Position numbers and translations under genes: made by a program
Source of the DNA: Porticoccus sp964395715
GTDB lineage: Bacteria > Pseudomonadota > Gammaproteobacteria > Pseudomonadales > Porticoccaceae
Direction: 5' to 3'
Assembly (NCBI GenBank): GCA_964395715.1
Contig: CAYNAU010000004.1
Span: 124,001 to 188,000 of the forward strand
Length of the DNA: 64,000 nucleotides
Shown here: piece after piece, positions 28,137-36,374 of the stretch
How the letters are laid out: every line of letters starts with the position of its first letter
Numbering within the stretch: the stretch's first letter is position 1
The notes under the pieces: model-generated
Database searches by the model: none
What the model was told of the DNA's origin: nothing
Seen by the model: only the letters and a program-made list of their open reading frames with translations

Positions 28137-29071
28137 CAACCGTTTCCATAAACCTCGTCAAGAATTTCAGCCGCTCCCTGTGCTAACAGGGTTTCCGCCA
28201 GCAGGATTCCTATCGCTTCAGGATCTTCCGGACTCCCGGTAACCTCAGCCCGTAACACACGGGTACCATCGGGCGAGCCAACCAGACCTCGCAACCACAA
28301 CTGGCCGTCGGAAGCGGGTATCGCATAACCACCTATGGGCACCTGACAGCCACCCTCCAGCCTGCGATTCATGGCACGTTCCGCACGGACGCAAATTGTC
28401 GTTGGCTCATGGTGCAGCGGCTGCAAAAGCGTCTGCAGCTCCTCATCGTCAACGCGACACTCAATGCCCACCGCACCCTGACCACCTGCCGGCAAAAAAA
28501 CTTCAGGGGCGATACGTTGCTGAATGCGATCTTCCATTTCGAGTCTGACCAAGCCTGCAGTGGCGAGAATAATGGCATCAAACTCTCCGGCGTCCAGCTT
28601 GCCGAGGCGGGTTTGCACATTACCTCGGAGGCTGCCCACCGTATGCTGGGGAAAACGCTCCAGAAGCTGCGTTTGCCGGCGCAGGCTGGAGGTACCCACA
28701 TGACTGCCCGGAGGCAGATCTTCCAGAGAGGAAAACCGGTTTGAGACAAAAGCATCACGGGGGTCTTCCCGCTCACAGATCACACTTAGACCCAGTCCTT
28801 CCGGGAACTCCATGGGCACATCTTTCATGGAGTGAACAGCGATATCTGCCCGACCTTCCAGCATGGCCACTTCCAGCTCTTTCACAAACAACCCCTTACC
28901 CCCCACTTTTGCCAACGGAGTGTCCAGTATCTTGTCGCCGCGAGTGGTGAAGGTCACCAGGGATATTTGCAGATCAGGGTGTAATTGCAACAGGCGTTCT
29001 TTGACATATTCTGCCTGCCAAAGGGCCAGCGGGCTTTTACGGGTGGCGATACGGAGGTGTCTGGAGGTCAT
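28136..29071 (-). CDS. hemC: Hydroxymethylbilane synthase (porphobilinogen deaminase)
   Basis: Polymerises four porphobilinogens on a dipyrromethane cofactor bound to a cysteine, here in GGCQVPIGG. The N-terminus LRIATRKSPLALWQAEYVK and the catalytic HSMKDVP are intact. ATG 29071 gives 311 residues with AAGG upstream; an upstream in-frame ATG at 29101 adds ten non-conserved residues. It lies 89 bases from algR, the same arrangement as algR-hemC in Pseudomonas. Confidence 0.96.
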   Translation of the reverse strand: MTSRHLRIATRKSPLALWQAEYVKERLLQLHPDLQISLVTFTTRGDKILDTPLAKVGGKGLFVKELEVAMLEGRADIAVHSMKDVPMEFPEGLGLSVICEREDPRDAFVSNRFSSLEDLPPGSHVGTSSLRRQTQLLERFPQHTVGSLRGNVQTRLGKLDAGEFDAIILATAGLVRLEMEDRIQQRIAPEVFLPAGGQGAVGIECRVDDEELQTLLQPLHHEPTTICVRAERAMNRRLEGGCQVPIGGYAIPASDGQLWLRGLVGSPDGTRVLRAEVTGSPEDPEAIGILLAETLLAQGAAEILDEVYGNG

Positions 29072-29160
29072 GAATTCAGGCCTTATTGTTTGAGGCCCCA
29101 TGATAACAGAAGCAACTTAATTCTCCCGCCCCGAAGCTCCCGGAAAGAACGTCTTACTTG

Positions 29161-29898
29161 CTAGATTTGTTCCAGCAGTTTGCGGAGTGGCGCCACATGG
29201 CGGCGGCTCACCTGCGGGCGAATATCCATATCGTGCAGACGCACAAAGAACTGACCGTCAATATTGCGCTCCAGGCCTTCGATATGCGGAATGGAAACCA
29301 GCGCATTGCGGTGAATTCGGACAAAGCGTCCTTCAAACTCGTCCTCGAGCTCTTTCAGGGTTTCGTCCAGCAGGGCCTCGCCTTCCGTATGGTAGGCGGT
29401 GACGTATTTGTGGTCCGCCTGAAACAGGCGAATATCCGCGACGGCAACCAGATCGATTCCACGACGATTCTTGGCCGCGATGTGACTGCGACCTTCGGCC
29501 TGAAAGAAGGGCGAATCCTGCAACTCTATGAGCAGTGCCTTGTTGATGCGCTTGGTGCGCATGATGGCATTTTCCAGTTCCGCCTGCTTGATGGGCTTGA
29601 GCAAATATCCCAGCGCCTGGGAGGAAAAAGCTTCCACGGCATAATCATCGTAGGCGGTGCAGAAGATGACTGCGGGGGGTGGATTGAGGTCAGCCAGGTA
29701 CTGAGCTGCCGCGAGACCATCCATGCCCGGCATGCGTACGTCCATAAATACAAGGTCGGGGCTAAGCTCTTCAGCTGCACCCAGCGCCTGTTCGCCACTA
29801 CCAGCTTCACCAACAACCTCACAGCCACCGATAGACGACAACATCCTTTTCAATCGGTCGCGAGCCAGTGGTTCATCATCAACGATTAACACTCTCAT
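29161..29898 (-). CDS. algR: LytTR-family response regulator AlgR
   Basis: A DNA-binding response regulator of the AlgZ/AlgR pair, which controls alginate and type IV pilus function in Pseudomonas. The receiver domain has Asp53 as the phosphoacceptor (FMDVRMPGMDG), the acidic pair at residues 7-8 and the conserved Lys in LLKPIK. The LytTR DNA-binding domain spans about residues 140-240. It follows algZ after 10 bases. Given pilMNOPQ in the same window, a link with pilus regulation is plausible but is an inference. Confidence 0.94.
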   Translation of the reverse strand: MRVLIVDDEPLARDRLKRMLSSIGGCEVVGEAGSGEQALGAAEELSPDLVFMDVRMPGMDGLAAAQYLADLNPPPAVIFCTAYDDYAVEAFSSQALGYLLKPIKQAELENAIMRTKRINKALLIELQDSPFFQAEGRSHIAAKNRRGIDLVAVADIRLFQADHKYVTAYHTEGEALLDETLKELEDEFEGRFVRIHRNALVSIPHIEGLERNIDGQFFVRLHDMDIRPQVSRRHVAPLRKLLEQI

Positions 29899-29908
29899 CT
29901 GACAAGCC

Positions 29909-30988
29909 CTACCATCCTATGGGGTAGCTAATGCGGGTAATATAGCAACTTTCACTGGGTTCCGCAGTGACCTTGGCCGCGTTCCCGAAATGTGCTTTCA
30001 GGCGCTGCCGAACATTGTGCAGCGCCATTTTATTGCCACGATGTTGCTGCAAAGCCCGATGCAGCGGGTTGGAGACCACAATTTCAATCCGGTCGTTGAT
30101 GCGCTTTACGGAAATCGATACTTCGCCGCCTTCCTGCAGCAGCTGAATACCGTGATAAATCGCATTCTCCAGAACCGGCTGCAACGTCAGGCAGGGGACA
30201 TGCACCCCCTCCCCGTAATCCCCGATTTCCCAGCGGGCGGTCAGACGGTCACCCAGGCGCAGTTTCTCCAGTGACAGGTAGCGCCGACAGAGCGCCAGTT
30301 CTTCCCTGAGCGGCACCAGTGTGTGGGAATCTGTCAGCGCATAGCGAAACAGATCAGACATGTCCTCCACAACCCGTTCAGCCTTCTCCGGATCAGAACC
30401 GATCAGACTGGCGATCATATTCATACTATTGAACAGAAAGTGCGGCCGAATTCGCGACTGCAATGCCTGGATTCGGGCCTCCAGCTCTGCCCGCTGTTGC
30501 AGCCTGAGTTGCTGCTGAAGATACAGGTAGCGCAGCAGAATACCAGCGGGTATGGCTGCCAGCAGCAGGTACTCCCCGACATTCCAGATGTTGTAGCTGC
30601 GACTGTCCCGGGGTCCTGAATACCAGGACATGACCCCTTCCGCCACCACTCCGCAGACCAAAGTCACCAGCAGAATCAGTAGGAAAGACACCAGTGCAGC
30701 CGTGACCAGACGTGTCCCGGAAAGAAGCCGGTTGGAAAGACACAGTACTGCTGCACTGAGTAGTGCAATCCATAACGACAGCAGCGAAATCTTGGCAAAT
30801 GCCACCCAGTCAAAATGCTGCAGCCCGTTATCGGATATTGTGACCAAAAGGGCCAGCAATTCGGAGATGACGACGACCGCGAGCAATCCCTGACCACGGC
30901 ACAGATCAGGCAGAAAGTGGTCTCCCTCGCTAAAGAGCAACCGCGCCGGTTTCTGACCACCGGCTTTCCATTTGCTCAACAGACCCAT
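29909..30988 (-). CDS. algZ: LytS-type sensor histidine kinase AlgZ/FimS
   Basis: A membrane sensor with several hydrophobic helices in the first 150 residues and a His kinase domain of the LytS type, with the phosphoacceptor motif RPHFLFNSMNMIASL. The C-terminus has an ATPase-like region (LQPVLENAIYHGI) that is only partly like classical N and G boxes. ATG 30988 is preferred (359 residues, as in Pseudomonas AlgZ). The frame stays open to 31081, but this includes the argH extended -10 promoter and no homology. Confidence 0.93.
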   Translation of the reverse strand: MGLLSKWKAGGQKPARLLFSEGDHFLPDLCRGQGLLAVVVISELLALLVTISDNGLQHFDWVAFAKISLLSLWIALLSAAVLCLSNRLLSGTRLVTAALVSFLLILLVTLVCGVVAEGVMSWYSGPRDSRSYNIWNVGEYLLLAAIPAGILLRYLYLQQQLRLQQRAELEARIQALQSRIRPHFLFNSMNMIASLIGSDPEKAERVVEDMSDLFRYALTDSHTLVPLREELALCRRYLSLEKLRLGDRLTARWEIGDYGEGVHVPCLTLQPVLENAIYHGIQLLQEGGEVSISVKRINDRIEIVVSNPLHRALQQHRGNKMALHNVRQRLKAHFGNAAKVTAEPSESCYITRISYPIGW

Positions 30989-31009
30989 TAAGGCATTTCC
31001 ATACTGGCC

Positions 31010-31038
31010 ATTCGCTAACTTTCCCTCTTTGCTATAAT
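31010..31038 (+). promoter_or_regulatory. Extended -10 promoter for argH
   Basis: TGCTATAAT (TATAAT at 31033-31038 with the TG of an extended -10) lies 68 bases before the argH ATG. The -35 region is weak, as extended -10 promoters allow. Its position argues that the algZ coding region starts at 30988 and not further upstream. Confidence 0.65.
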
Positions 31039-31105
31039 CCCGCCGTCGCCGGACACCGCGATACTTTATCCTTCGCCACATCAGTAATAAAGGGCCTATT
31101 TAGCC

Positions 31106-32506
31106 ATGAGCGATTCAAAAGATACCAACCTTTCCTGGGGTGGACGATTCAGCGAGGCCACCGATGAGTTTGTGGCCCGCTTCACCGCTTCGGTAGACTT
31201 CGACCAGCGCATGGCCATGCAGGACATCCAGGGCTCCATGGCACACGCCACAATGTTGTCCAGTGTCGGCGTTCTCAGTGAAGAAGAACTCCAGTCTATC
31301 AAGACCGGCCTGACCGAAATTGTGACGGACATTGAAAATGGCACATTTCAGTGGAGCCTGGCACTGGAAGACGTTCACATGAATATAGAAGCCGCCCTGA
31401 CCTCGCAAATAGGCATCACCGGCAAAAAACTGCATACCGGTCGCTCCAGGAATGATCAGGTAGCCACCGACATCCGTCTTTGGCTGCGGGAAGAAATCGA
31501 CGTTATCGCCAGGGAGCTGACGCGACTTCAACAGGGCATTCTGCAACTGGCTGAGAGGGAAGCGGATACCATCATGCCCGGCTTCACTCATCTGCAAACC
31601 GCCCAGCCAGTGACCTTTGGTCATCATCTTATGGCCTGGTTTGAAATGCTCGAAAGGGACTACAGCCGGCTGCAGGACTGCCGCAAGCGCCTCAACCAGT
31701 CTCCTCTCGGTGCCGCTGCACTGGCCGGCACCACGTACCCTATCAACCGCCACATGACAGCCGAATTACTGGGCTTTGATGCTCCTACCCGCAACTCACT
31801 GGACTCCGTTAGCGACCGGGATTTCGCCATTGAATTCTGCGCCTTTGCCAGCCTGCTGCTGATTCACCTGTCCCGAGCGTCGGAAGAATTGGTGCTCTGG
31901 ACCTCGGCGCAATTCAACTTTATTGAGCTGCCGGACCGATTTTGCACCGGGTCCTCTATCATGCCCCAGAAAAAAAATCCCGACGTCCCGGAATTGGTGC
32001 GGGGAAAAACCGGTCGCGTTAACGGCCACCTGATGGCGCTACTGATGCTGATGAAATCCCAACCCCTCGCCTATAACAAGGATAATCAGGAAGACAAGGA
32101 ACCCCTGTTCGACACCGCCGATACGGTCAGGGACTGCCTGCGTGCCTTTGCCGACATGGTACCTGCCATTGAGGCCAGAAAAGACAATATGCGTGAGGCT
32201 GCACGGCGCGGGTTTTCAACGGCCACCGACCTTGCTGACTACCTGGTGCGCAAAGGCATCGCTTTCCGCGACTCCCACGAGATTGTCGGCAAATCCGTAG
32301 CTTACGGCATTGCCAACAATCGCGACCTGTCTGATATGTCTCTGCAGGAGTTACAACAGTTCTCCGATGTCATCGGGCAGGACGTGTTTGAGGTGTTGAC
32401 ACTGGAAGGCTCGGTTGCCGCTCGCAACCACATTGGCGGTACAGCACCGCAACAGGTGCGCCTGGCAATTACCGACGCCAAAGAACGGTTGGCACAGCGA
32501 GGGTGA
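31106..32506 (+). CDS. argH: Argininosuccinate lyase
   Basis: Splits argininosuccinate to arginine and fumarate. The fumarase/aspartase superfamily signature GSSIMPQKKNPD is present, as is TGRSRNDQVATD near residue 115. The 466 residues match the family. It is divergent from algZ with 117 bases between the chosen starts, an arrangement kept in Pseudomonas. An intrinsic terminator follows. Confidence 0.97.
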   Translation: MSDSKDTNLSWGGRFSEATDEFVARFTASVDFDQRMAMQDIQGSMAHATMLSSVGVLSEEELQSIKTGLTEIVTDIENGTFQWSLALEDVHMNIEAALTSQIGITGKKLHTGRSRNDQVATDIRLWLREEIDVIARELTRLQQGILQLAEREADTIMPGFTHLQTAQPVTFGHHLMAWFEMLERDYSRLQDCRKRLNQSPLGAAALAGTTYPINRHMTAELLGFDAPTRNSLDSVSDRDFAIEFCAFASLLLIHLSRASEELVLWTSAQFNFIELPDRFCTGSSIMPQKKNPDVPELVRGKTGRVNGHLMALLMLMKSQPLAYNKDNQEDKEPLFDTADTVRDCLRAFADMVPAIEARKDNMREAARRGFSTATDLADYLVRKGIAFRDSHEIVGKSVAYGIANNRDLSDMSLQELQQFSDVIGQDVFEVLTLEGSVAARNHIGGTAPQQVRLAITDAKERLAQRG

Positions 32507-32514
32507 CGCCAGAA

Positions 32515-32549
32515 GTTAAAAGAGCCGGGAAATCCCGGTTTTTTTAACT
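32515..32549. terminator. Intrinsic terminator after argH
   Basis: A GC-rich stem CCGGG/CCCGG (32525-32538) is followed by seven T and framed by a longer A/T-rich inverted repeat (GTTAAAA...TTTTAAC). It closes argH and separates it from the next operon. The rest of the 301-base gap up to 32807 holds the sigma-54 promoter described next and no gene. Confidence 0.9.
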
Positions 32550-32724
32550 TGCAAGTAAGTTTTTCAGCAATTCAGCCATGACATTTCACTGCAAATATTT
32601 CCGGTAGGAAAGCCTCTTTCCAATCCATTCACCATACAAACTCTCTCGACTATTGCAGCCTCCAAGCCCCTCACCCCACGTTTTAACAACACACTTTCTA
32701 ACTGTTTTCCGAATAGTCTACTAT

Positions 32725-32740
32725 TGGCATAGCTATTGCT
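32725..32740 (+). promoter_or_regulatory. Sigma-54 promoter for the ATP-grasp/alpha-E operon
   Basis: TGGCATAGCTATTGCT matches the sigma-54 consensus TGGCACG-N4-TTGCW, with GG and GC at the required 10-base separation. The predicted start is near 32751, giving a leader of about 57 bases to the ATG at 32808. No convincing NtrC dyad was found upstream, so the activator is unknown. Confidence 0.75.
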
Positions 32741-32807
32741 ATTTTGTCACTGAAGGCTCATAACTTGTTCGGAGCCTACCGTCACACTAGGAGGTATGTG
32801 ACAACCT

Positions 32808-34256
32808 ATGAATAAAAGCTGGAAATCCTACGACGCCGGCTCTTTTTTTGACGAGCTGCTCACCTCCACAGGCAACCCCCGCTTAGCAGCGAGGGGAATC
32901 ATGAATTTTTTACGCAACCTCCCCGATGGCGAACTGGAAGAACGCCGAGCCGCAGCCGAGCTGGCTATTCGTGACATGGGCATCTCTTTCACGGTCTATA
33001 CCGAAGGCGGCAACATTGACAGAAGCTGGCCTTTTGACATCATTCCCAGGGCCATTTCGGCAAAGGAATGGGACCGGGTAAGCACTGGCCTAAAACAGCG
33101 CAGCCGTGCCCTGAATTGTTTTATCGATGACGTTTACAACAAACAAAAAATCCTCAAAGACGGCATTGTCCCAGCAGACATAGTACTTGAGTCCACCAAC
33201 TACAAACCCCAGTGTCAGGGCGTTTCGCCCAGATATGGTGCATGGGCCCACATCTGTGGCTCCGACCTGGTGCGCAACAAGGATGGCAAGTTTTACGTGC
33301 TGGAAGACAATCTGCGCGTTCCCTCCGGCGTGTCCTACATGCTGGAGAACCGGGAAATCACAAAACGCGTCTTGCCTGAACTGTTCGAAAACTACAGCAT
33401 CATGCCGGTAGATGATTACCCGACGCAGTTGTACAAGACACTGGCTTCCCTGTCGCCACAGCAAAACCGCAAACCCTGCATTGCCGTTCTCACACCCGGC
33501 ATCTACAACTCCGCATATTTTGAGCATGCTTTTCTCGCCCAGAGCATGGGCGCCGAACTGGTAGAAGGCAGTGACCTGTTTACCGATGACGACGATTGCG
33601 TCTACATGCGCACTGTAGATGGCCCGATGCGGGTTGATGTTATTTATCGCCGCATTGATGAGGACTTTATCGACCCCGAAGTCTTCAGGGAGGACTCAAA
33701 ACTGGGGGTTCCCGGCATCATGCGCGCCTGGAAAGCCGGCAACCTTGCCATTGCCAACGCTCCGGGTAGCGGCGTTGCGGACGACAAGGTGATCTACGCC
33801 TATGTGCCGGAGATGATTCGCTACTACCTCAAGGAAGAGCCCCTGATGGATAGCGTTAAAACCTACCTCTGCATGCTGGAGAAAGATCGCGAATATGTCC
33901 TCAAGAATCTCGACAAGTTGGTGGTCAAGCCGGCCAATGAATCCGGCGGGTATGGCATGATGGTTGGCCCCCATGCCAGCCCCGAGAAACGCCGGGAATT
34001 TGCCAAACTGATCGAGGAAAACCCGCGCAATTACATTGCCCAGCCCACCCTGTCACTCTCCACAGCCCCGACCTGCATTGACCACAAAGTTGAACCCAGG
34101 CACCTTGACCTGAGGCCTTTTATTCTGCAGGGCAAAGATGTTTGGGTTACCCCGGGCGGCCTGACCCGCGTGGCCATGGTGAAAGGTTCGCTGGTGGTGA
34201 ACTCTTCCCAGGGCGGTGGAAGCAAAGATACCTGGATTGTGGAGAGCAACAAATGA
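32808..34256 (+). CDS. Circularly permuted ATP-grasp protein (COG2308, DUF404/DUF407)
   Basis: A 482-residue member of the circularly permuted ATP-grasp family, thought to be a peptide ligase of unknown substrate. Motifs seen include EDNLRVPSGVSYMLENRE (about residue 167), VDVIYRRIDEDFIDP (about 275) and VVKPANESGGYGMM (about 375), typical of the ATP-grasp core. It is the first gene of an operon with the alpha-E gene and belongs to the Anbu-associated gene set. An unusually strong AGGAGG lies 13 bases before the ATG, a longer spacing than normal, and abuts an ATG-TGA pair at 32796-32801. Confidence 0.88.
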   Translation: MNKSWKSYDAGSFFDELLTSTGNPRLAARGIMNFLRNLPDGELEERRAAAELAIRDMGISFTVYTEGGNIDRSWPFDIIPRAISAKEWDRVSTGLKQRSRALNCFIDDVYNKQKILKDGIVPADIVLESTNYKPQCQGVSPRYGAWAHICGSDLVRNKDGKFYVLEDNLRVPSGVSYMLENREITKRVLPELFENYSIMPVDDYPTQLYKTLASLSPQQNRKPCIAVLTPGIYNSAYFEHAFLAQSMGAELVEGSDLFTDDDDCVYMRTVDGPMRVDVIYRRIDEDFIDPEVFREDSKLGVPGIMRAWKAGNLAIANAPGSGVADDKVIYAYVPEMIRYYLKEEPLMDSVKTYLCMLEKDREYVLKNLDKLVVKPANESGGYGMMVGPHASPEKRREFAKLIEENPRNYIAQPTLSLSTAPTCIDHKVEPRHLDLRPFILQGKDVWVTPGGLTRVAMVKGSLVVNSSQGGGSKDTWIVESNK

Positions 34257-35209
34257 CTATGCTGTCTCGCGTCGCTGACCGCCTGTACTGGATGTCCAGG
34301 TACCTTGAGCGCGCTGAAAATACGGCCCGTTTTACCAGCGCCTACACACACCTGATTCTGGACTTGCCCAGAGGCACCGAACTGGGTGGCTGGCGAGTAC
34401 TGGTGGACATTCTCGACGCCGAACCCGTTTTCAAAAAACATTACCGAGTCTTTAACGAACAGAATGTCCTGAGATTTTTAATCGCTGACCTGAACAATTT
34501 TTCCAGCATCAATTACGCCATTAAGGCCGCACGCGAAAACGTGAGAACGACCCGCGACGTACTGCCGGAAGAAACCTGGGAACATGTCAACGAGCTGTAC
34601 ATCATGTGCAAGGACATGGCCGAGAAATCTGTTGGCAGACGGCACCGCTACGAGTTTCTGGAGCAGATTATTTCCCGCTGCCAAATGATTAACGGCTTGC
34701 TGATGACCACCTTGTGCCGTGACCACCCCCACCGCTTTATCAAGCTCGGTCACCTGATGGAACGCGCCGACATGACCACGCGGATTGTTGATGTCGGGGC
34801 AGGTGCCATTCTCGAGCGGGAGAACAACAACCCGGCAGAAGACACCTTACTGTGGAGCAGTATGCTGCAGTCCCTCTCTGCCATCAGCGCCTACCGGCAA
34901 AAAATTGGCCCCCTGGTTGAACCCGACCCGGCCGTCAATTTTATTTTCAAGGAACAGACCCTACCGCGTACGGTGGCGTTCTGCCTGAAGGGTATCCTCG
35001 AAGAGCTTCAGCCCTTGAAGAATAATGAAACCGCTATTGGTATTGCCGAATCTGCACTGCGCAAACTGACCCGCTTTGATGTTCAGAAAAAGAGCTATGA
35101 AGAGCTTCACCAGTTCATCGATCAGTTCCAGATCTACCTTTGCGACCTGGACGATGCCATCACTAACACCTGGTTCCTGCCAATACCCACAGAACCGGAA
35201 GAAGCCTGA
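34253..35209 (+). CDS. Alpha-E domain protein (COG2307, DUF403)
   Basis: A 318-residue all-helical protein. The N-terminus MLSRVADRLYWMSRYLERAE is diagnostic for the family. The ATG overlaps the stop of the ATP-grasp gene (ATGA), so the two products are made together and may form a complex. A frame open from about 34142 is overlap only. The function is unknown; alpha-E and circularly permuted ATP-grasp domains are recurrent partners and sometimes fused. A transglutaminase gene, the frequent third partner, is not here. Confidence 0.9.
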   Translation: MTMLSRVADRLYWMSRYLERAENTARFTSAYTHLILDLPRGTELGGWRVLVDILDAEPVFKKHYRVFNEQNVLRFLIADLNNFSSINYAIKAARENVRTTRDVLPEETWEHVNELYIMCKDMAEKSVGRRHRYEFLEQIISRCQMINGLLMTTLCRDHPHRFIKLGHLMERADMTTRIVDVGAGAILERENNNPAEDTLLWSSMLQSLSAISAYRQKIGPLVEPDPAVNFIFKEQTLPRTVAFCLKGILEELQPLKNNETAIGIAESALRKLTRFDVQKKSYEELHQFIDQFQIYLCDLDDAITNTWFLPIPTEPEEA

Positions 35210-35215
35210 ACCGCA

Positions 35216-35252
35216 AAGCCCCCGTTGCTATATCTACAGCAAACGGGGGCTT
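35216..35252. terminator. Hairpin between convergent alpha-E and Anbu genes
   Basis: An 11-bp perfect stem (AAGCCCCCGTT/AACGGGGGCTT) with a 15-base loop. It lacks a long U-tract on either strand (two to three T only), so termination strength is uncertain. Its place between two convergent genes fits a shared terminator. Confidence 0.7.
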
Positions 35253-35270
35253 CAGCCTTATCGTCTATGC

Positions 35271-36017
35271 TCAGACGTCTGCGCCAAATACCAGAGACAG
35301 TGGCGGCAGCTCGTTAAATGCTCTGCGAATATTCTCGTCCCAGCTCTGACGCAACTTCACAAGATAGGGATCATTTTCCTCAAACTTATAGTAGTGGGAT
35401 GTATTGGAGAGGCTGTCTGAAGGATAAAACAGCAATTCGATGGGAGGCCCCACCGTGGCATTACTGCGCATGGTGGAATCCAGTGAAACCAGTGCACAGC
35501 GCATGGCTGTTTCATGGGGTGTGGCGGGCCTGATAATCCGGTCCAGGATAGGCTTTCCGTACTTGGTCTCACCAATCTGCAAGAATGGGTACTGCTCCGA
35601 GGCCGTAATATGATTCCCCTCCGGGTAAATCATGTACAACTCGGGGTCACTGCCCTTTATCTGCCCCCCCAGAATAAAGGTCGCCTCTGCATTGAAGCCA
35701 CCACCAGGTGCACCGCCTCTGTGCTTGCCCTGCTCCCTGAGACTGAGGGAACCTACATAATCAGCAATATCTGCCACGTAACTGGCTTTGCGCAGATTAA
35801 ACTCCGCATCTTCCTTCAGATCGCGTTCAATCTGGGCTACCACTGCCTGACTGGTTGCCAGATTGCCGGCTGTGACCATCATCAGCTGTCGATCACCATG
35901 AATGGAAAAGCGATGCAGCTTGCTGTAGGTACTGACCCTGTCCGGGCCAGCATTTGTGCGTGAGTCCGAGCAGAAAACCAAACCTTCATTTAATTTAATG
36001 GCAACACAATAGGTCAT
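35271..36017 (-). CDS. Anbu-type proteasome-like peptidase
   Basis: A 248-residue Ntn hydrolase of the ancestral beta subunit (Anbu) family, related to HslV and 20S beta subunits. After removal of the initiator Met, Thr1 is the nucleophile. Asp17 (CSDSRTNAG) and Lys32 (TYSKLHRF) are at the expected catalytic positions, so the active site looks complete. No HslU-like or other unfoldase gene is nearby. It is convergent with the ATP-grasp/alpha-E operon, its usual genomic partners. Its promoter lies in the 36018-36374 region shared with the nitrate transporter; no sigma-54 element was found in its orientation. Confidence 0.9.
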   Translation of the reverse strand: MTYCVAIKLNEGLVFCSDSRTNAGPDRVSTYSKLHRFSIHGDRQLMMVTAGNLATSQAVVAQIERDLKEDAEFNLRKASYVADIADYVGSLSLREQGKHRGGAPGGGFNAEATFILGGQIKGSDPELYMIYPEGNHITASEQYPFLQIGETKYGKPILDRIIRPATPHETAMRCALVSLDSTMRSNATVGPPIELLFYPSDSLSNTSHYYKFEENDPYLVKLRQSWDENIRRAFNELPPLSLVFGADV

Positions 36018-36045
36018 GGTGACAAGGTGGCTCCAAAGTACAGGG

Positions 36046-36194
36046 TGGAGTGTTCTAAAAAAGGAAGAAAAGCATAAAACCTCACCCTGATAAAAGCCAT
36101 ATATTCGGCAACCAATATCACGCTAAAACCTGTTCATTAGAACCTCAACGGCATAAACCAAAAACGACCCATAGCACCACAATGGAACACTCCA
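36046..36194. repeat. 10-bp inverted repeat pair in the Anbu/narK divergent region
   Basis: TGGAGTGTTC at 36046-36055 is the exact reverse complement of GAACACTCCA at 36185-36194. The second arm overlaps the proposed NtrC site at 36173-36189. The spacing (about 129 bases) is too long for a simple hairpin; it could be two sites for one regulator, or chance. Confidence 0.4.
36173..36189. promoter_or_regulatory. Candidate NtrC site A upstream of narK
   Basis: AGCACC-N5-GGAACA resembles the NtrC consensus TGCACY-N5-RGTGCA in its left half. Its centre is about 162 bases upstream of the predicted sigma-54 start at 36343 and 32 bases from site B. Confidence 0.45.
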
Positions 36195-36204
36195 ATAAAT
36201 TGAC

Positions 36205-36221
36205 CGTTCCCATCTGGTGCA
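36205..36221. promoter_or_regulatory. Candidate NtrC site B upstream of narK
   Basis: CGTTCC-N5-GGTGCA keeps a perfect right half-site of the NtrC consensus. Its centre is about 130 bases upstream of the predicted start, a normal enhancer distance. Confidence 0.5.
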
Positions 36222-36316
36222 AAACGAGCCTAAAAATCACCTAACGTTTTCTCAAAAAAATTAAGCAATGAAAAAATTATAATGAAAATCATGTGGCTAG
36301 CTGGATATTCGGTTTT

Positions 36317-36332
36317 CGGCATAAATATTGCC
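36317..36332 (+). promoter_or_regulatory. Sigma-54 promoter for the nitrate transporter gene
   Basis: CGGCATAAATATTGCC keeps GG and GC at exact sigma-54 spacing and the TTGC box. The predicted start near 36343 is 32 bases before ATG 36375. It lies within a longer open frame starting at 36282, which supports 36375 as the true start. Confidence 0.7.
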
Positions 36333-36374
36333 TGCCCACGACCCAATTTTTTAAATGTACAAAAATGGTGCCCC

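Noticed and set aside
29158..29889. A 243-codon open frame on the plus strand
   Set aside because: It is antisense to algR over its whole length; algR has clear receiver and LytTR domains.
30989..31081. N-terminal extension of AlgZ
   Set aside because: It is rich in basic residues, overlaps the argH extended -10 promoter and lies outside the AlgZ homology.
36282..36374. N-terminal extension of the nitrate transporter
   Set aside because: The segment contains the sigma-54 promoter and is not homologous to NarK/NasA; ATG 36375 is better.
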